A stretch of 64,000 nt of DNA, taken from NCBI GenBank assembly GCA_030248065.1, contig JASAMV010003928.1, positions 1 through 64,000 of the forward strand, read 5' to 3'. The notes under the pieces were generated by a model. It was given only the letters and a program-made list of their open reading frames with translations, ran no database searches and was not told the origin of the DNA. This DNA is from Rhynchonema sp. JSB1_4. Lineage: Eukaryota > Nematoda > Chromadorea > Monhysterida > Xyalidae. This document shows, piece by piece, positions 21,710 to 36,023 of the stretch; within the stretch, counting starts at the first letter, position 1, and each line of letters starts with the position of its first letter. The position numbers and the translations under genes were made by a program.

Positions 21710-23661
21710 TTGGATTGGACTCAAGGTTTTGTAAGCTTTTATGCTTGCTGATTGGATGCGTTGCCTGATCGTTATCTTTCACAGCTGTAGTATTTTCCAT
21801 TTAAGCAACCATGCACAAAAAAATTCATCGGTTGAAGTTTGAAGAAAAACTGAAAGGTCAGGTTTTAGTGCCAACGAACATGTTTTGGTGAAGTCTGGAT
21901 GTATTTGTCAATCAAAAAGGGCATCACCTTTTCTCGGGGGTAATTTCAGCCTGGCAAAAATTGGTTTGAAGATTTTTAAATGAATATTTCACTGAATGAG
22001 CTGAACGGACTTGTGTAATAACTCATTTTGACAACAAACACTGGGTATTCTCTTACTTTGTTTCTGTTTGAAACCCTATTTGATTCAGAACTGTCTAGCT
22101 GTTGTTATCCTTTTGTGGTGCGTTATTTTCCGTCGTATACTGGTATTGTAGCTTAGGAGAATTTGGGCTTCGAAAAATTGCGTCTCAATTTTGGCCGATC
22201 TAATTTTGAAACGATGAAGCTAGCAATGCCATTCCAGTCCTATAACAATGGCCAATATTGGGCCCATGGTTTTCAAAAATGCCCGCACTTGATTTAAACC
22301 AAACGATTTTCGCGTGATTATTCGATCATAGCTTTTGAGCCAATATAAATATCACCTATTTCTGTTTTACATTCGTGGTTTGATTTGTTCAGCAGCCCTG
22401 CCTTTTTGATGCGCTCATTTCCTGGCTACATGCACATTTTTATGCGATTTCCGCATATTTCTGTTGTACAAATAATGATGATAATTTTTTATTGATCAAT
22501 TGACATCATTGTGTGAGATCAACGTTGAAAACTGGTCCAAAAATGTTTATCTGGCAGTCATAAAATTTTCTGTACGACGAATAACATCAAAAAATTGTTT
22601 TTTGTTGGTTTTGCGTTAGGAACCTGATGTACAGACCCGCTCACCTATGATCATAATTCAGGTTCTCTCGCTTCGCTTGGAACTGAACTGAGTGAAATAC
22701 GGCAGGTTCATTTTGCTGCGGACTAACAAATTTTGATAATCTCGTCGCAAAGACGTGCAAAGCGAAACTCAGTTCTGAGACGGGTGTTTTCTCATTTAGT
22801 GCAGGAGATAAAGCCCAAAGTTGTTCTGTACTTGGAAGTTCGCTTGTACCAACTTCGTTTATCTGTGTTGTAACTTATAGTCAGTTTTGCAGCGATCCCC
22901 AACAAACTTCAGTTACTTCGTTCACCCAGCTGAAGAATGCTCATTAACACGTGAGAAAAGTACGTATAATACGTGTTGCACATTCTGAAAGTCAACGCTT
23001 TTTTTCTTCCTGGCTTTGGTTTACACTTTGCAAGCAGAAAAAGGTCTGCCGTATACTTTGTCTTGTGTCGTGGCGAAAGATACACAACCCGAATCTGCTG
23101 CCAGTTGCTTTACGTTGCAAGCGTGTTTTTACTGTTGCCCTAAGGCTCTCTGGCGGATTTTCTGGAGCTTGTGTGGGTTTTCTTTATCCTTGCTTTGGTG
23201 CACTGTTAAATGGCCACCCCAAAGGTCGGTAGCGTGCAAAAGTTGAAAATGTTTGCGTGTGTGTGGCTGCAAAAGCAGAGCTGTAGCTGTCAGCTAAACG
23301 CCTTCAAACTGACGGCAAGTGTCGACTTGTGGGGGCTGTGTTGTGCCTTCTGAAAGCACCGCAATGCTGAACTTTGAATGTAACGCGCTTCACACAACAA
23401 ATATGTCAAGTTTTATTAGCATCATGTGCGTATCCCTTGCGCGTAAAAGTTGCAGCGCGCATCAGCATATGGCAGAGTGACTTTCGATACAAAATGATAT
23501 GAAAGTGGCTGAAAATCAGTTTAGTTATTGCAAACAATTATTTATAAGCACAACACATTCCAAAACATTTGCTACCAATGATAATAAAATCCACAGACAA
23601 GAGCTTGGTCACGGTTGCACAGCAGTGGTCCGTTTGTGTCCATGGGCGTTCCTCTGCTGCG
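21710..23661. other. Intergenic, nothing recognised
   Basis: AT-rich, without visible exons, strong palindromes or tandem repeats. It presumably holds the 3' UTR of the Jagunal gene and the 3' UTR of the gene ending at 23662. Confidence 0.5.
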
Positions 23662-26600
23662 TCACCACAATGTCATTGTAGTATTCTCGTTTGAACGACC
23701 CTCCCGTTCTGGAAAAAATCTATCCTTATTTCCTTGCTGAATCAAGCACAAAAAACCGTCAGAATTCTCCACGCACCCGCCACAGTGTCGCCATCGCATT
23801 TGTTGTTCATCAACAGGTATCGGCGGCAACGGATGTTTCGGTGGTGGGGGAATGGTCAATTTGGGCGGAGTTCTGGTCTGGACCGGGTACACACTAGCAG
23901 CACAGGTCCTGGTCTGAGCCTGGTCGTTGATTCGATACATGGCCACGGTGCGCAGTTCGCTGTATTCGTGCTGATCAATTGGTGGCGTGGTGTTGCGTTG
24001 ACCTTGCTGTTGTTGTTGTGGTGTTTGGATGCCGATTTCGATGCCGCTTCGCAGAGAGGATGTTGTAACGCTCTGGTGCATTATGCCTGCAATCATGGAG
24101 ATTGGCGTGGCGGAAAAGTACGCTTTGTTATTTGAGTTCCTGTCTTCTTGACGTAGCGCGTGCCGATTTCATTTCATATAATTTCCTGCTCACGTCAGCC
24201 ACCGCAATCGTAATACTGGAGGAACCAAGCAGCGTTAATTCTATCGTGTTGTCGACGCAACTGCCTATGTGATTCGTGCAAAACGCTGCTAAATGTGGCG
24301 ACCTGCTATGCAAATGCAACACACATTAGTACGGGGCAAGCAGCCCCGGATCAGAGCGATGAAATGTACTGTATGTGTATCTATGGTTGCCGAAACACAC
24401 TTGGATCGTGAGAGCGGTTGACGACCGCAGACATGGCTGCTGCATTTGCACGAAACACGGGCAGTTTCGTTGACAACATCAGTATCAGACTGCGGCTGCT
24501 ACGCTCAGACAACACCACAGGTTCATGCACGCACTATGCTTATACTTTAGGTGATGAAGTAAAAAAATCAATGTCAACAAAACCGTACCTGGACTGGGAC
24601 TACCGGCCACCCCTCCGGTGCCATAACCGGAGTCCAAACTTGGTGGTTGTTGTGTTTGTGGGTTGTACACCAACTGCGCCCGACCCCGACGTCCACCGCT
24701 GCTGCTGCACGGTGATGTTTCAAGGCAGGGAGATTCGAGCCGACGATTGTTGTGGGGATGACTGCTGCGATCGCTCATTTCTGAAAGTCAATGGATAGGT
24801 ATCAAACCTGTGGTGACGTGAGATTTTTTTATTCACAATGTGTATTTCAAAATTTACTAGTGACACTAATCTTGACACCATCTGGTAAAGATGCGTTTGT
24901 GTAAAGGCAATCCAAGGCAACTCATGGCACTTTTTATACACATAGCACATGCAGCATTTTCTAAACAAAATAGCTGTTTCTGCGCTGTTTCAAAATTTGG
25001 GAATGTTTCAAATATAACTGCAGTGCAGAGAATACATGCATTCATTGACGGCAGTAATGTAGCGTGCGGCCGTGTGTGTATGGAGTGCCATGAGCTGGCG
25101 GATTGCCTGTAGCTGCTATAGCGATAACTGTTACCATATTGTGGTAATCAAAAGTCCATCAGTGCGCGAATCTCGCATGCAAAATGTCTCGTGCGACGAC
25201 CAGGACAGGGTCATCCGATCATGAATCTGCACCGGCCATGAAACGAAACTAACCACTCGAATACGCGCTGGCACTTCTCGGCACCGAATTCGTTGGTTTG
25301 CTTTGCACCATCACACTTTTGTGCATCTGCTGCTCCTGCATCTGCTGATGTTTCACACGATGTCTAAGTGCGCTGGTGCCAACTGGCCCGCTGCTTGTGT
25401 GTGATGAGCTCAACAGACTTGATGACCGGGTACGATAGTGGTCGCCGTCCGTTGTGCCTGAGCAAACAAGGTGACTCTCTCTCGCCTTGACAAACCAGGG
25501 AAGTCAGGTAGGTTTCGAAATTTTTGACAACATCATCAAGTTTGAAGGCAAAGGGACTTTGATTGTGACAAAATGGTTCGATCGTTTTGGCAAAGCAAAG
25601 GCGACTGTTGGCGGTCATGTTTGGCCATCATGCATCGATGTCCTATCGTTCCTCTAATTTCGACCAATGTAAAAGCTGTCAACTTAATTATAATATCGCC
25701 AAATAAGAGTTCAACCGAGATTTGCCATTAGTCGTTGCTTTCAAGCTTGATACTGCCCAAAGTAACCCTACTGGCCTTGACAATTCAGGGACATATTCAA
25801 AAATATCCTCAGACGCACTATGTCGTTCCAATCGACTTCCAGCACTGGTGGGTGTGGTGCAGCTGTCGTCCAGATCCAGTCGATTAAAATCATGCATTGA
25901 TTGCTCGATCAAATTCGGCACAATTTTGCTGATTTTCGTTGATATCGGCGCACATTTGTCGATCGGTTGGATTACGGGCGATCGTTGGGCGACTTCGAAA
26001 GACCTGTGATGTTACGTGAATGATAATAGTGAAACATCAGCTGATCAGAACCGCAATATGCCACTAATCTTGATGATCGCTATTCGACTTTTTCGCACGC
26101 GACTTTCTGTGTCGCGAAAATACTTCAAATTTCGAGATCTATACATATAGATGCCAGTGGTTTTGACCAGCGTAACCAGAAATTTTCGTAATTTTTCTTT
26201 TAGCGTGGGGACAAATGTTACGCTGGACAATGTCAGTGCCCTTAACCGATCTCGATTAACCCTCAATAGTAAAAGTGTTGTGGCGGCCGCTGAGAGATGT
26301 AATCCTGATCGATCACCCATCATGTTTGATGCACCAGGCATATGGAGCAAAATACCATTGCACAATTGCTAATAGTAATTCCTCACCTATTTACTGCTTG
26401 ATGTGTGTGCGAATACCGATCGATGTATTCGTCATCGGAAGCGAATGCGTGATCATTCCCATTCATCCCATTCACATCATTCAAACAAACGTTGATGTCG
26501 GACTCTGAATGCCAACGATACGCGCTGGTGGCGAAATCGTTGTTCCCTTTCGGAGATGACGAGATTCTGTGAGAAATCATTTTGATGTGTTGTAGCCTAG

Positions 26601-29600
26601 CACGTGCTAAACAGTAACTATTGTATATCTTAGCTCATAATCTGAGCCGAGAAGATGCGTATTGAAACATCAGCAGCCAAGACGCATAATGGTCATGCAA
26701 GCGCTATGTTTACACATTAGGCATCAAATTAAGCAATTCACAATGCCGTACCCATTCACTCCATCAGCCATTCGTCGTGATCTGCGAATATCACGATGCA
26801 AATCAGCAAATCTTCGTTCGGTGACCTGCTTCAAATCGCTGATCTCGTTCGCTAATTCGTTGTGACACGCGTCCAGCTCGTCTAACAGGTGCTCGTGTGC
26901 CTGATGTTTCAAGGCCAGTTATTAACAGGTAAACACTAAGAAACTTATCGTCGATGTGCGTTCCATTGGCGACTCGGAGTTCCAGTTTTCTTTCATATGG
27001 GTGACATTTGATGAGTTTTTACAGAATGGTGGAGTCGACCAGGGTAAAAGGCGTTCCCAAACGTCCGACAAACAATTCTTAACAATGGTGAACATTCCAC
27101 TCTCATAATGACCACCGATAACTGTTATCTAAAAACCTCGAGTCGGCGGTCGCTCAACCGACGTGACTGTGATGTCAGCAAAAATACAGTAGTTACCGGT
27201 TTCGTCTTGCAATGAGGAAAGAAATCTGTTCTTTAGAATTCCATTCTGACCTTTGCGTTGTGTTTTGCAATTCGATAGAAGAATGGTGCACAATAGCAGG
27301 ACACTTGTTGACCACCGGTTGGCATTGCGGTTGGGTCAGATTTCAGCTTATTCGAGTTGCTGGATCCCGTTCCTGGTGATGTTTCATTTCTGATTGGGGT
27401 TTGTGACGGATGCTGAAAGAACGTGAATGTTTTACGCCACTTCAGAATTGAGGTGCAATGAGAAATGCATCGAATTCGGTGGTCTTCCCCACGGTCTTTT
27501 TGGCATGCGACGGATTTTTCGACATTCACTTACTTACTTGATCACATTAAATTCAGACCAGCGTATAGAAGTTCTTTGTCACATACAACAGCCATTGGGA
27601 GAATGCTTCACGCAAACATTGGTCCAAAATACATCCTTAAGTTGAAGACATTCATCTGATAGATGACCACGTTCGATATCTTAGTCATCATTGTGTCAGA
27701 CAAAAGAACGAACTTCACGGTGCACACCGACACGAATGCCAAATCAGCCGACGCTGGGTTTGTGCAATAATGCTAAGTGACACGCATATCCAGGCGTACC
27801 TTGTGAATGCGGCCAGCCAAATCGATGAAGTACGGCTCGCCCTTTTTGATGATCGGCAGTTTGAGACTGGAATTCCTTGCCAGCGAATCGCCGTTGAAGT
27901 CTTGAAAGAGCAACTGCCATTCGGAGGAATCGGCGCGTTTGGCCGCACGCAAGCGTCGACGGATCTGTCGAAGAACTTCACACATTAAAAAGGCAGTTAC
28001 GATTTCCTTGGAAATTCAGGGATTGCTCTCTTTATATATGTCATTACTGTGATTCGCCATTTTCCGTCACTCTGAAGCATATTCACTATGCAGGAGTTAT
28101 ACAAGGACATCAGCAAGCGGTCAATTGCAGAACAAAGTGACCGGTCACTGTCGTGAGGGTTTCACCAGTGAGTACCATCCTGATATGTGGGTCACTAACA
28201 AGATGGCATTCATTCATTATGGAATTTTAGGCAGTTTCCTTGAACATTCAAGGATTCTTACGGGGACATTTCATGGATTTGATATTTTCGGTTAGTCTAA
28301 AAAAATATTCGCTTTTGGATCCTAACGGGTGCCGGGCGGTAAGCAGGGGGGGGGGACGGGGAACAAAGAGAAACGGTCACTGCGTTGAAGGTTTCACCAT
28401 ATATGTTGGGTCACTGTCAACTTAGCGTCAACTTCACTGTAATGAGGAATGTCAGCGAGAATTTCCTTCAAAATTCAGGGCTATTATTATGTGACTTCTC
28501 ACGTCACCAAGCACACAAGTCTTGTTGCTCAACCTTCGTCTTGCGTTCCTTTCCGATGCGTTGTTTTTGCTGCGTTGTTGGACTACATGCGTCATTGTTA
28601 GTGGAGCCGTCTTCCCCTGATGTCGGCCGTTGTCCTACTGTAGGTGTGCCACTGCTGATGTTTCGCAACATTTCGATTAGCTCACCATTCTGACGTTTCA
28701 CGGCTAGGTCGTGCGCGGTGTCGCCTTGCTGAAACAGGTAGATTTGGGGTTGAGCAAATTGAAACATCTGTTGTTGCTGCAACACAAAGGGCACTTGGTT
28801 TGTTGGCAAGCACTGACTATACGGTTGGACGACGGAAATATACATAAGCACTACACCTTCAAAGTTGGACTACACCTTCAAAGTGTGCCATAGTTTACCT
28901 AATGATCTACCTTGTTCCGGATTGAAACCGAAGCACCATTTTCGAGTAGTAGTTTGATGAGACGTTTCTGTCCCAGATTGCAGGCCATGTGAAGAGGTGT
29001 GTCACCGTTCTGAAACAAGTAAGTATTCATAGCTTTAGCGAAAAAAATCGAGTTATTTTATTCAACAAAAAAGGAAATTCCGAAACGGCTGACCTTATTC
29101 TGTTCGTTGCAGCTTGCCTCATAGGCCAGCAACACCTTCGTGGTGCCGCCGTGCAAATACCGGATGGCCGAATGCAGTGGCGTGTCGCAATACTGGAATA
29201 CAATTAGTAACGATTATTTTTTTTAAATTGCAGTACAATGCAATAATAATAAATGTTTGTCGAAAATCTAGTAGCCGCGCATTAATCTTGGTGACTGCTT
29301 CGGTCACGTGACATTTACTTTACAGGAAGAGATATTCGATGCTCATTGATGTGAATGTGAATACCGAGTAAGCAAGGTGCGCAAAAGTTGTTGTTATAGG
29401 CATATGAACTGTGGCACCAGTAAATTCCGAACCGTTACGTATGCAAAGGTGTCACGTTTGTTACCGGCGTCAAACGTGGAATAAGATGAAGTTGTGCAGC
29501 ATGTTTTACAAACAGTGCCCAGGTCATCTTCAGTGCGAAATGCATCGATGGCCAAAAACAAGCACGTAGACGTACATAATTGGTTTTTTTGTGCTAAACC

Positions 29601-31300
29601 CACATTATCCACCACATTCGGTTTGCATCCATGTTGCATCAACAACTTGACACACGTGGTTCGGCCCATTTGCGCGGAAAGATGAAGAGGGCTGGCACCG
29701 TTCTGAAATGCAGAAAATCATTGTTCTATTTTGAGAAATTTAAATTCCGATTTGTTGCCTTATTTCTTTTCAAGATTTTAGTCAGATTTGCTCATTAGGT
29801 ATACCTTATTTCTGACGTAAAGATTAGCACCGGCCTCGACTAGTAGGCCGACCACCTTTGCGTGCCCGTTGTGTGTGGCCTCGTGTAACGGCGTGTTCTC
29901 TTGCTGAAACATCGAAACCATTAAGTGTGTTTGTTCTTCAACAGAACACGAAACTTGACACATCAACTTTATGGCACATTATGGCAACAAGTTTGTTATC
30001 CAGGTGCGGTTGCACGACGGTTACATAATGCAACGACATGTTTTTTGTGATGACTGTGTTTTCCCCCCAACCACATAATCGACTACATCCAATTTCGCAG
30101 CGGAATCCACCAGAATCTGCACGATGTCCGCGAATCCGTTGGCCGCGGCGCGATGCAGCGCTGTGCAGCCCATCTGCAATGCACGCGTGGGTTCGATTAA
30201 GCTTCCGGGCCTATCTGGGACTGATGTCTGCTGTGGGAAAACATCCTAGCCAAGCGCCAAGGAGTTTTGTTGTTCGAATAAACTCCCAGTTGGGGCTTAA
30301 AGGTGTAGTTCATGTTGAAAGCAATTATGTTGTATGAATGAAGCAAGCGTTACACTGCATTAATATCTAATAATATCTAATGCACAAATCTACATATGTA
30401 CGTGATCAAAGCAGATCCGATTCGATACGATCACCAATTTTGATACCGCCCCGTAATAAAAGCAGCTCTCAATTGAGCACACCTCCATTCAGATGCAAAT
30501 ATTGTTGATTAACCAATCATAGCCAAACTCACATTATCCTGACCATTCAAGTCCACCCCACACGCACGTGCCTGCTTTCCATCAAGCAAGAATTGCACCA
30601 AATTTGTGTGTCCATTGGCCGCTGCCAGGTGCAATGGTGTCAGACCCTCCTACAAGTAAAGATTTTTTTAACATAGTTTTGGTGCGATCACCAGCGCAAC
30701 AGATGTTCATTGGGCGCTCAATTGTACCAAAATTGGTACTAAAGGAAGTAAACAGTTTATCAGCTGATGCAGCATTGTTTTCACACATAAACCAAAGAGT
30801 TTGTACTCCGTCACCGGGTTTATAATTTCTTAACTACCCACACTCCCTCTCAGCGGTGTTCAAGCTAATCGCGGACCATACAGATCAAAACATCGCCTTT
30901 TTCTTGCTTTGGTCCCGCGAGTTCCCTCATGGGTCCTGCTGCAAAACAAATAAACAAATCCTGACCATTATAGCGCGTTATCATGACAATAATGTGGTTA
31001 ATTAAGCGCATGTTTGTTGACTGTTTTCGTGTAGGCGGGCTGGTAACGTGACACCCAAAGTCCCAAAAGGGAATTGGAACCCAAAGAGCGTGCTTGAGTG
31101 CTCTATGTTAATGAGCTCAAACACATACACACACATGCAGCCGAAAATGGAAAGCTGCTAAAATTCGTTCGGATAATTCTGAAGGAAAATAGTCGAACCT
31201 TATCGGGTGCACACTGCACGCCTTGCCAGATCAGGGTAGCTGCCTGGTCGAGATTTCCATGCACGCACGCAACACGCAGCTCTGACTCGGGATGTCGCAT
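23662..31300 (-). CDS. Ankyrin-repeat protein resembling Diversin/ANKRD6 (Diego)
   Basis: The start ATG is at 31300. Exons read downward: 31300-31199, 30649-30533, 30173-30075, 29903-29805, 29702-29604, 29192-29094, 29009-28911, 28728 to about 28640 or 28505, 27964-27800, 27412-27251, 26900-26752, 26566-26387, 26003-25772, 25457-25254 (or from about 25490), 24780-24589, 24086-23662. Phases agree at almost every junction. Eight N-terminal repeats (TPLHLAA type) are followed by a GEPYFIDLAGRIHK and VSCYCAP segment, a coiled coil (LDELDACHNELANEISDLK), long Ser/Gln-rich stretches and a Pro-rich end (PPPPKHPLPPIP). In Diversin the ankyrin block is likewise followed by a YRGKDGKV...CRCEP segment and a coiled coil, hence the assignment; the family acts in planar cell polarity and Wnt signalling. 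The junctions of exons 8/9, 10/11 and 13/14 are the least certain, and small extra exons (for example 27162-27133) are possible. Confidence 0.65.
24128..24540. repeat. Imperfect inverted repeat between the last two ankyrin-gene exons
   Basis: About 75 bases at 24240-24315 match the inverse of 24420-24500 (GCATTTGCACGAAACAC versus TTTTGCACGAATCACAT on the opposite strand, with GTTGACAAC/GTCGACAAC). Probably a decayed palindromic element. Confidence 0.5.
26161..26230. mobile_element. Micro-MITE with TTTTGACCAGCGTAA ends
   Basis: About 70 nt bounded by TTTTGACCAGCGTAA and TTACGCTGGACAA. Similar short pairs are at 49929-50073, 54045-54108 and 58091-58156, and the motif forms the core of the palindrome at 1911-2155. 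Confidence 0.6.
28911..31300 (-). CDS. Ankyrin block: one repeat per exon (exons 1-7)
   Basis: Exons 3, 4, 5, 6 and 7 are each exactly 99 nt (33 codons), phase 0 at both ends, and start at the same repeat position (for example NGDTPLH, QENTPLH, NGASPLH). Exon 1 (102 nt) carries the capping half-repeat, and exon 2 (117 nt) has a 6-residue insertion. Such symmetric exons can be duplicated or skipped without breaking the frame. Confidence 0.8.
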
Positions 31301-32314
31301 TGTGAAACATCAACTGTGATAATGAGCTGATGACAGTTTGGCTGTGATAACCAGCGTTTTTGAAATTTCTAATTAAAATATCTGCAAGTAAAAGATTCTA
31401 CATTGTGTATTAGTGATAGCAGCAGGTACACTGTACCTGTGCATAATACCGTTTTGCAGAAATGATATTATGGCCAATTCAACCACAACGACGTGCTTAT
31501 TATGTAAGCTTCTGAATGAATGCTAAGATTTTATGATCGCACATTATTTTTGTGGCCCTGAGGTGACCGCGCAACAACATGAGAAGCAGCAATTTGTGGG
31601 ATTATTGTGTGCGGCGCTTGCACATATTGAGGCATCTGTTTCTCGTTAGTCAGTTAGACAACATCAGTCATCGTAAGAGATTACAAACCGGGATTGTTCA
31701 ACCGAACAGAGAATGTTGGGGTCAAACTATTGCAAAACTTCCCCGAAATTCTATACCGAATGAGACCCAACGAGGTAATACCATAAGGACCGAAAAGAGG
31801 TGTGCGTGTGGGTGCGCGCAACAGAAGCAAGAGCGTTTCTTGTTCAAGAGCAAGCACCGAAATCATAATTTACGACCAGATTTGGGACCAACACTGTACT
31901 GTATATGCTGTACTTTCAGAGGATAACACGAAAAATGTGGAGCATTCGTCTCCGCCCTGTGTTTGACTTGGGAATGGGAATCGAGTGAAAGCTTGTTGGG
32001 GGCAATTTGGCATTTTTTTTTGGAAGAAACAACCAACTTGAGGTGCCCTTCAACTTGAAGAAATAATCACAGGACCACTAAAAACTGGAAGGGCGCGGCG
32101 GCTTAAAAATTAACAACCTCACCTCAAACACACACCCCAAACAAGTGTGTGCACATTATTCAAATCAATGGAAGAAGATACACCCACCAAACATAAACCA
32201 TCTGTTTCTAATCGGTGCTTGCCCACAATAATAACAAAGCATCGAGAAACGCTAAGCTAACGACGGCTATATTTGCGCGGTAAAAAGACTGACGCTGGTT
32301 GCAGGCCAATTTTA

Positions 32315-32448
32315 CAGTGGTCAACTCAAGTGGTCAAATCACTACTTCGTCAACCACAGCAGCCCCGAGTGAGCGCGAGAAATACATGGCATTCGGAGTG
32401 TTGAAAAGTGAGTTGACGAAGTGATTTGACCGCTTTAGTTGACCACTG
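32315..32448. mobile_element. Palindromic MITE, CAGTGGTCAACT ends
   Basis: Left CAGTGGTCAACTCAAGTGG and right inverse ending TTGACCACTG; the arms are about 40 bp and include CACTTCGTCAAC. Confidence 0.75.
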
Positions 32449-35400
32449 CAATATAAGCCCGGATTCAAACTTGTTGGTCGTTCAGATCCGCTCCTGCCGT
32501 GACTATAACTTCGATTAATGCTGCACCGAATATTTGACCACCGCAAAATGTCTGGATCAAGTTTCTCGGAACAAGTTGCTTGCTTTACGCTTTGTCAAAT
32601 TTTGTGGCATCAGTGGTGCATCTCTAAATGTCCTCAATGCAATAATGCGATACCAGACCGAACGGTATTGCAAAATTTAGTTTGCTGCATCACCGACCGC
32701 TGAATGGGTACATGCACCATAAAGTCAGACGTGTTTTGTGCTGTTTCACGAGTCCGCAATAGTACATGTATACTTGGTGGTGAATAAAAAACGGATAAAC
32801 AATTTAGGTGCATTCTAGCCATGGTGGGAATCGGTACTTTTTGCTCTTACAAAAGAGTATACAAAAAGTTTTCGGTTATTCGGCAACAGATAAAACGCAC
32901 GTGTGCGGCTGTTGCAAACGGCACCGAGTCCGTGGGTACTATCGGGAACTAATTTTAGTCCTTGTTGCGCAGCTGCGACTAGGAGTCGACTCATACCAAA
33001 GAACTACTTACAATGTGTATAGGTGTAGTCAAAGAAAATTGCGCACATTAATCCGTTTTGGTATATAAGCTTCTTCTCCCGCGCCGACAACAAGTGGTTT
33101 ATAACATTATTTGGTTTACGGGGGCTCATAAGAGAAGCATCAGGGGACAGAAAATAATACCTGCTGATATCAATACCGAAACGAAGTATAATGTGTACAC
33201 AATACCATGAATACACTTGCTGCTTGTAATAACAATAACCAGTCTTTGTGTATACAGTATTTACGGATAGATCATTTTTGTTGTATTATACGTGGGTATG
33301 TATATAATTATTGTGTACCAAAGCAAACTTACCAAGGAATTGGGCTGTCCAGAAATAGCAATAAAGCTAGGGAAAACAAGACAAGGCAAACATTGAGGAA
33401 AACAGATCGACACTAACCTAAACTCTGGTTCCTTTTTGGTATACTGGTATTGATAAGAAAACTTTGGGTTGTTACAATGTGCGGGCAGACTACAGTACTA
33501 CTGCAGGGCCGCTGATAAATCGCCTTGTCTCTATTTATACTCGTATGTATTCATTTCTGAAAATGGGAATAAAAATAATTATAGAAGAAAATAAAGATGA
33601 CCGATGATGCGGTTTTATGGACGATTCCGCACGGCGGGCGCGCCCAAAATGCAAATGAGGTTGCTGCCTGGCGCATAAAAGGCGGATAGAGTGCATAAAG
33701 TATCACATTTCATCTTGTTATTATGATCCCTATAATCAGAGCACACAGAGCAAGGCAGGCAAGGCCAAGAGACCAGCAAATAATAAATATGCATGCACAC
33801 AGACTGGAGATAAACTCTCGCGCACGCGCACAAATCCCGATCCCGCATTATAGTGCTGCATGTACCGTACATAGGTACAGTTACATTACCTTTCCTGTGA
33901 TGACCATTGTCCAAACAAGTGAATTATAGAGTGCAGATATACAAAACAAATGCGACAGTGACGCACGGCGGTACCCACAATTTGTCAGAGCTGGCCGCAA
34001 GTCCGCACACATGTGCCCCGAAGGCAGTGCGCTCAAAACCACAGAGCGTGTTATGTGGACAAATCTAGCTGGTTTGATGAGTTGTGCGACAACTTTGTTG
34101 GGAATCTAGCACAATTGACGAGATTCTGAGCATTTTGGCACCCAACTTTCAGGCCAATGTCTTATACAAACAACGCGCAAAGCACCAAGTGTCCAAAACG
34201 CGCGTTGACAGACTCCCGCAGGTGAAGGTCAATATGTTTTATCTGGTGTAGATCGACTGACCAAAGAAGTGCATTTTACAGTGGAATGACCAAACAGAAT
34301 AAATATCTGAAATATGCATTGCAGTGTAATATGTATTATCTTGGAGAAACTGAAAGCGAAGTGAGACGGCCAGCAATGTAAATTAAAAGTTATAACGTCT
34401 GTCTGTTGTCTAGAAAAAAAAACAGAAGACGGCCGGTTGTCTTCCGATAACGAACGGTTAGCACATTTCGTGTTTTTACCGACAACAACTTCTGAACGTC
34501 GCTGAAACGAGCCAGCTTGTGTTGTTCAAAGGTGTTTTATGCACCCGAAAGTCTGTTTACAACAGCGTCTTGGAAGCGAGTTTGTTCCGAACAACAATAA
34601 TGATTAATCTAATCGCTTCGTCCCGGTCCATACAATAGTTGTTCCCAGCCCTATGAACGAAGTACATGTACATGTAGTAGGTAGCAACGTGTGTAATTTA
34701 TCTATCCGTCCGTCCCAATGCCAGGAGCGAGAAACAACAATAAGAACTCTGTTGACGGCACTCCATAAAAAACACAAATCAATTCTGCCTTCTGGAACAG
34801 TTGCAATGGGATTATTTTGGGGTCGCGCTGGTTCTGGTTTATGTGGCAAATATGGCCACTTTTATTGTGTGTTATAATGGCGTATTGTGCTGGTCACCGC
34901 AGACTATACATTCGGCACCGATATTTTCACGCACAGATTTCGCGCATTGCAATTTTTGCTCAGAGAAAGGGTTCAAGGGTGTCCACGTGGGCCTCGGCCC
35001 ACGGGGTTGTATTGAGATGGACAGGTTCCTCGCGTAAACAATGGCATGAAACGTGGTTGCGGTACAATATCATTAATTATATGGGTCACAGTGTGTTGGT
35101 TCTATTTTTGTTGGACTGCTCAAGAAATGTTACCGTGTAAAGTCCAAAGCCTATGTCCAACACCAAATTTTCCCGGACCATGAACCGTGTTACCGTATTG
35201 TGTACGGTTCCGGTGGTAAGCCGCTCGTGAGCATAAATAAACGCACGCCCTAATGTTCGCTGTGTAATATGATGACTAAATTGGCACCCCTTTGCCGTGC
35301 ATGTTGGCTTAATAACACCCATTAACGCATCACACAGAGAGGTCCCTCAGGTCAGCTTTTCGGCCATATGTTGGCCAAGATCGAGGCGGGTAATAAACGC

Positions 35401-35514
35401 TGTATGGTCATATAATCGGGAAGGCGTTAAAGAGCATTCATGATTATGACACAAAATGCGCCGCTCACACGGGAACCTTAACCTCGAATTACTCATAGGC
35501 ACATTGCAAGATTT

Positions 35515-35655
35515 AAGGCCTAACTATACTTCGTTCTCTCAGAGAACAAAGAACAAATTCTTGCGCGCTGATTGGTCCACGTATGTTCAACAGCCAATCA
35601 GGGCGCGAGACCTTGTTCTTTGTTCTCTGAGAGAACGAAGTATAGTTCGGCCTTT
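35515..35655. mobile_element. Palindromic MITE flanked by TTA
   Basis: AAGGCCTAACTATACTTCG and its inverse, with arms of about 60 bp containing TCTCAGAGAACAAAGAACAA. The triplet TTA precedes AGGCC and follows GGCCT, as for the other TTA-flanked families here. Confidence 0.8.
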
Positions 35656-36023
35656 ACAAACACAAAGTCAAATCGAAGTTTGAGGGTTCCCTGTATGACT
35701 GTCGAACTGTAACGCACGAAAGCGGGCTTGCTTCTTGCAGTTTCTTGCTTGTGTTGTTTATTCTATATGTTCGTAAATGTGCCTTAACACTGTTGTTTTT
35801 TCATCTTCATCTCTGGTTTTTATGTCACATGCATGCTGCGCATGCACATTCCCTCATATAATTTTATTTCGGCTTCAGAAAGCTGTCAACGATTGTTGCT
35901 TTGTGTTTTTTGTTCTGGTCAAATTGTTTTCAAAAACCAAAGTCGTCTTGTTTCGTATGTACTGTAACTTGTGATTGTCTGAGAGTGATGTTATCGTCGT
36001 ATTCGGGTGTTCATGCGTATTGT

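Noticed and set aside
21142..21724. Overlapping frames at the Jagunal exon, both strands
   Set aside because: Only the frame from 21196 matches a known family with membrane helices in the right order.
23662..31300. Recurrent TGAAACATC/GATGTTTCA words across minus-strand genes as a possible regulatory motif
   Set aside because: Some are parts of TGTTTCAG-type splice acceptors and some fall in coding sequence; no consistent position or spacing.
31579..31926. 115-codon plus-strand frame with several Cys near the end
   Set aside because: No recognisable domain, no splice partners, ordinary base composition.
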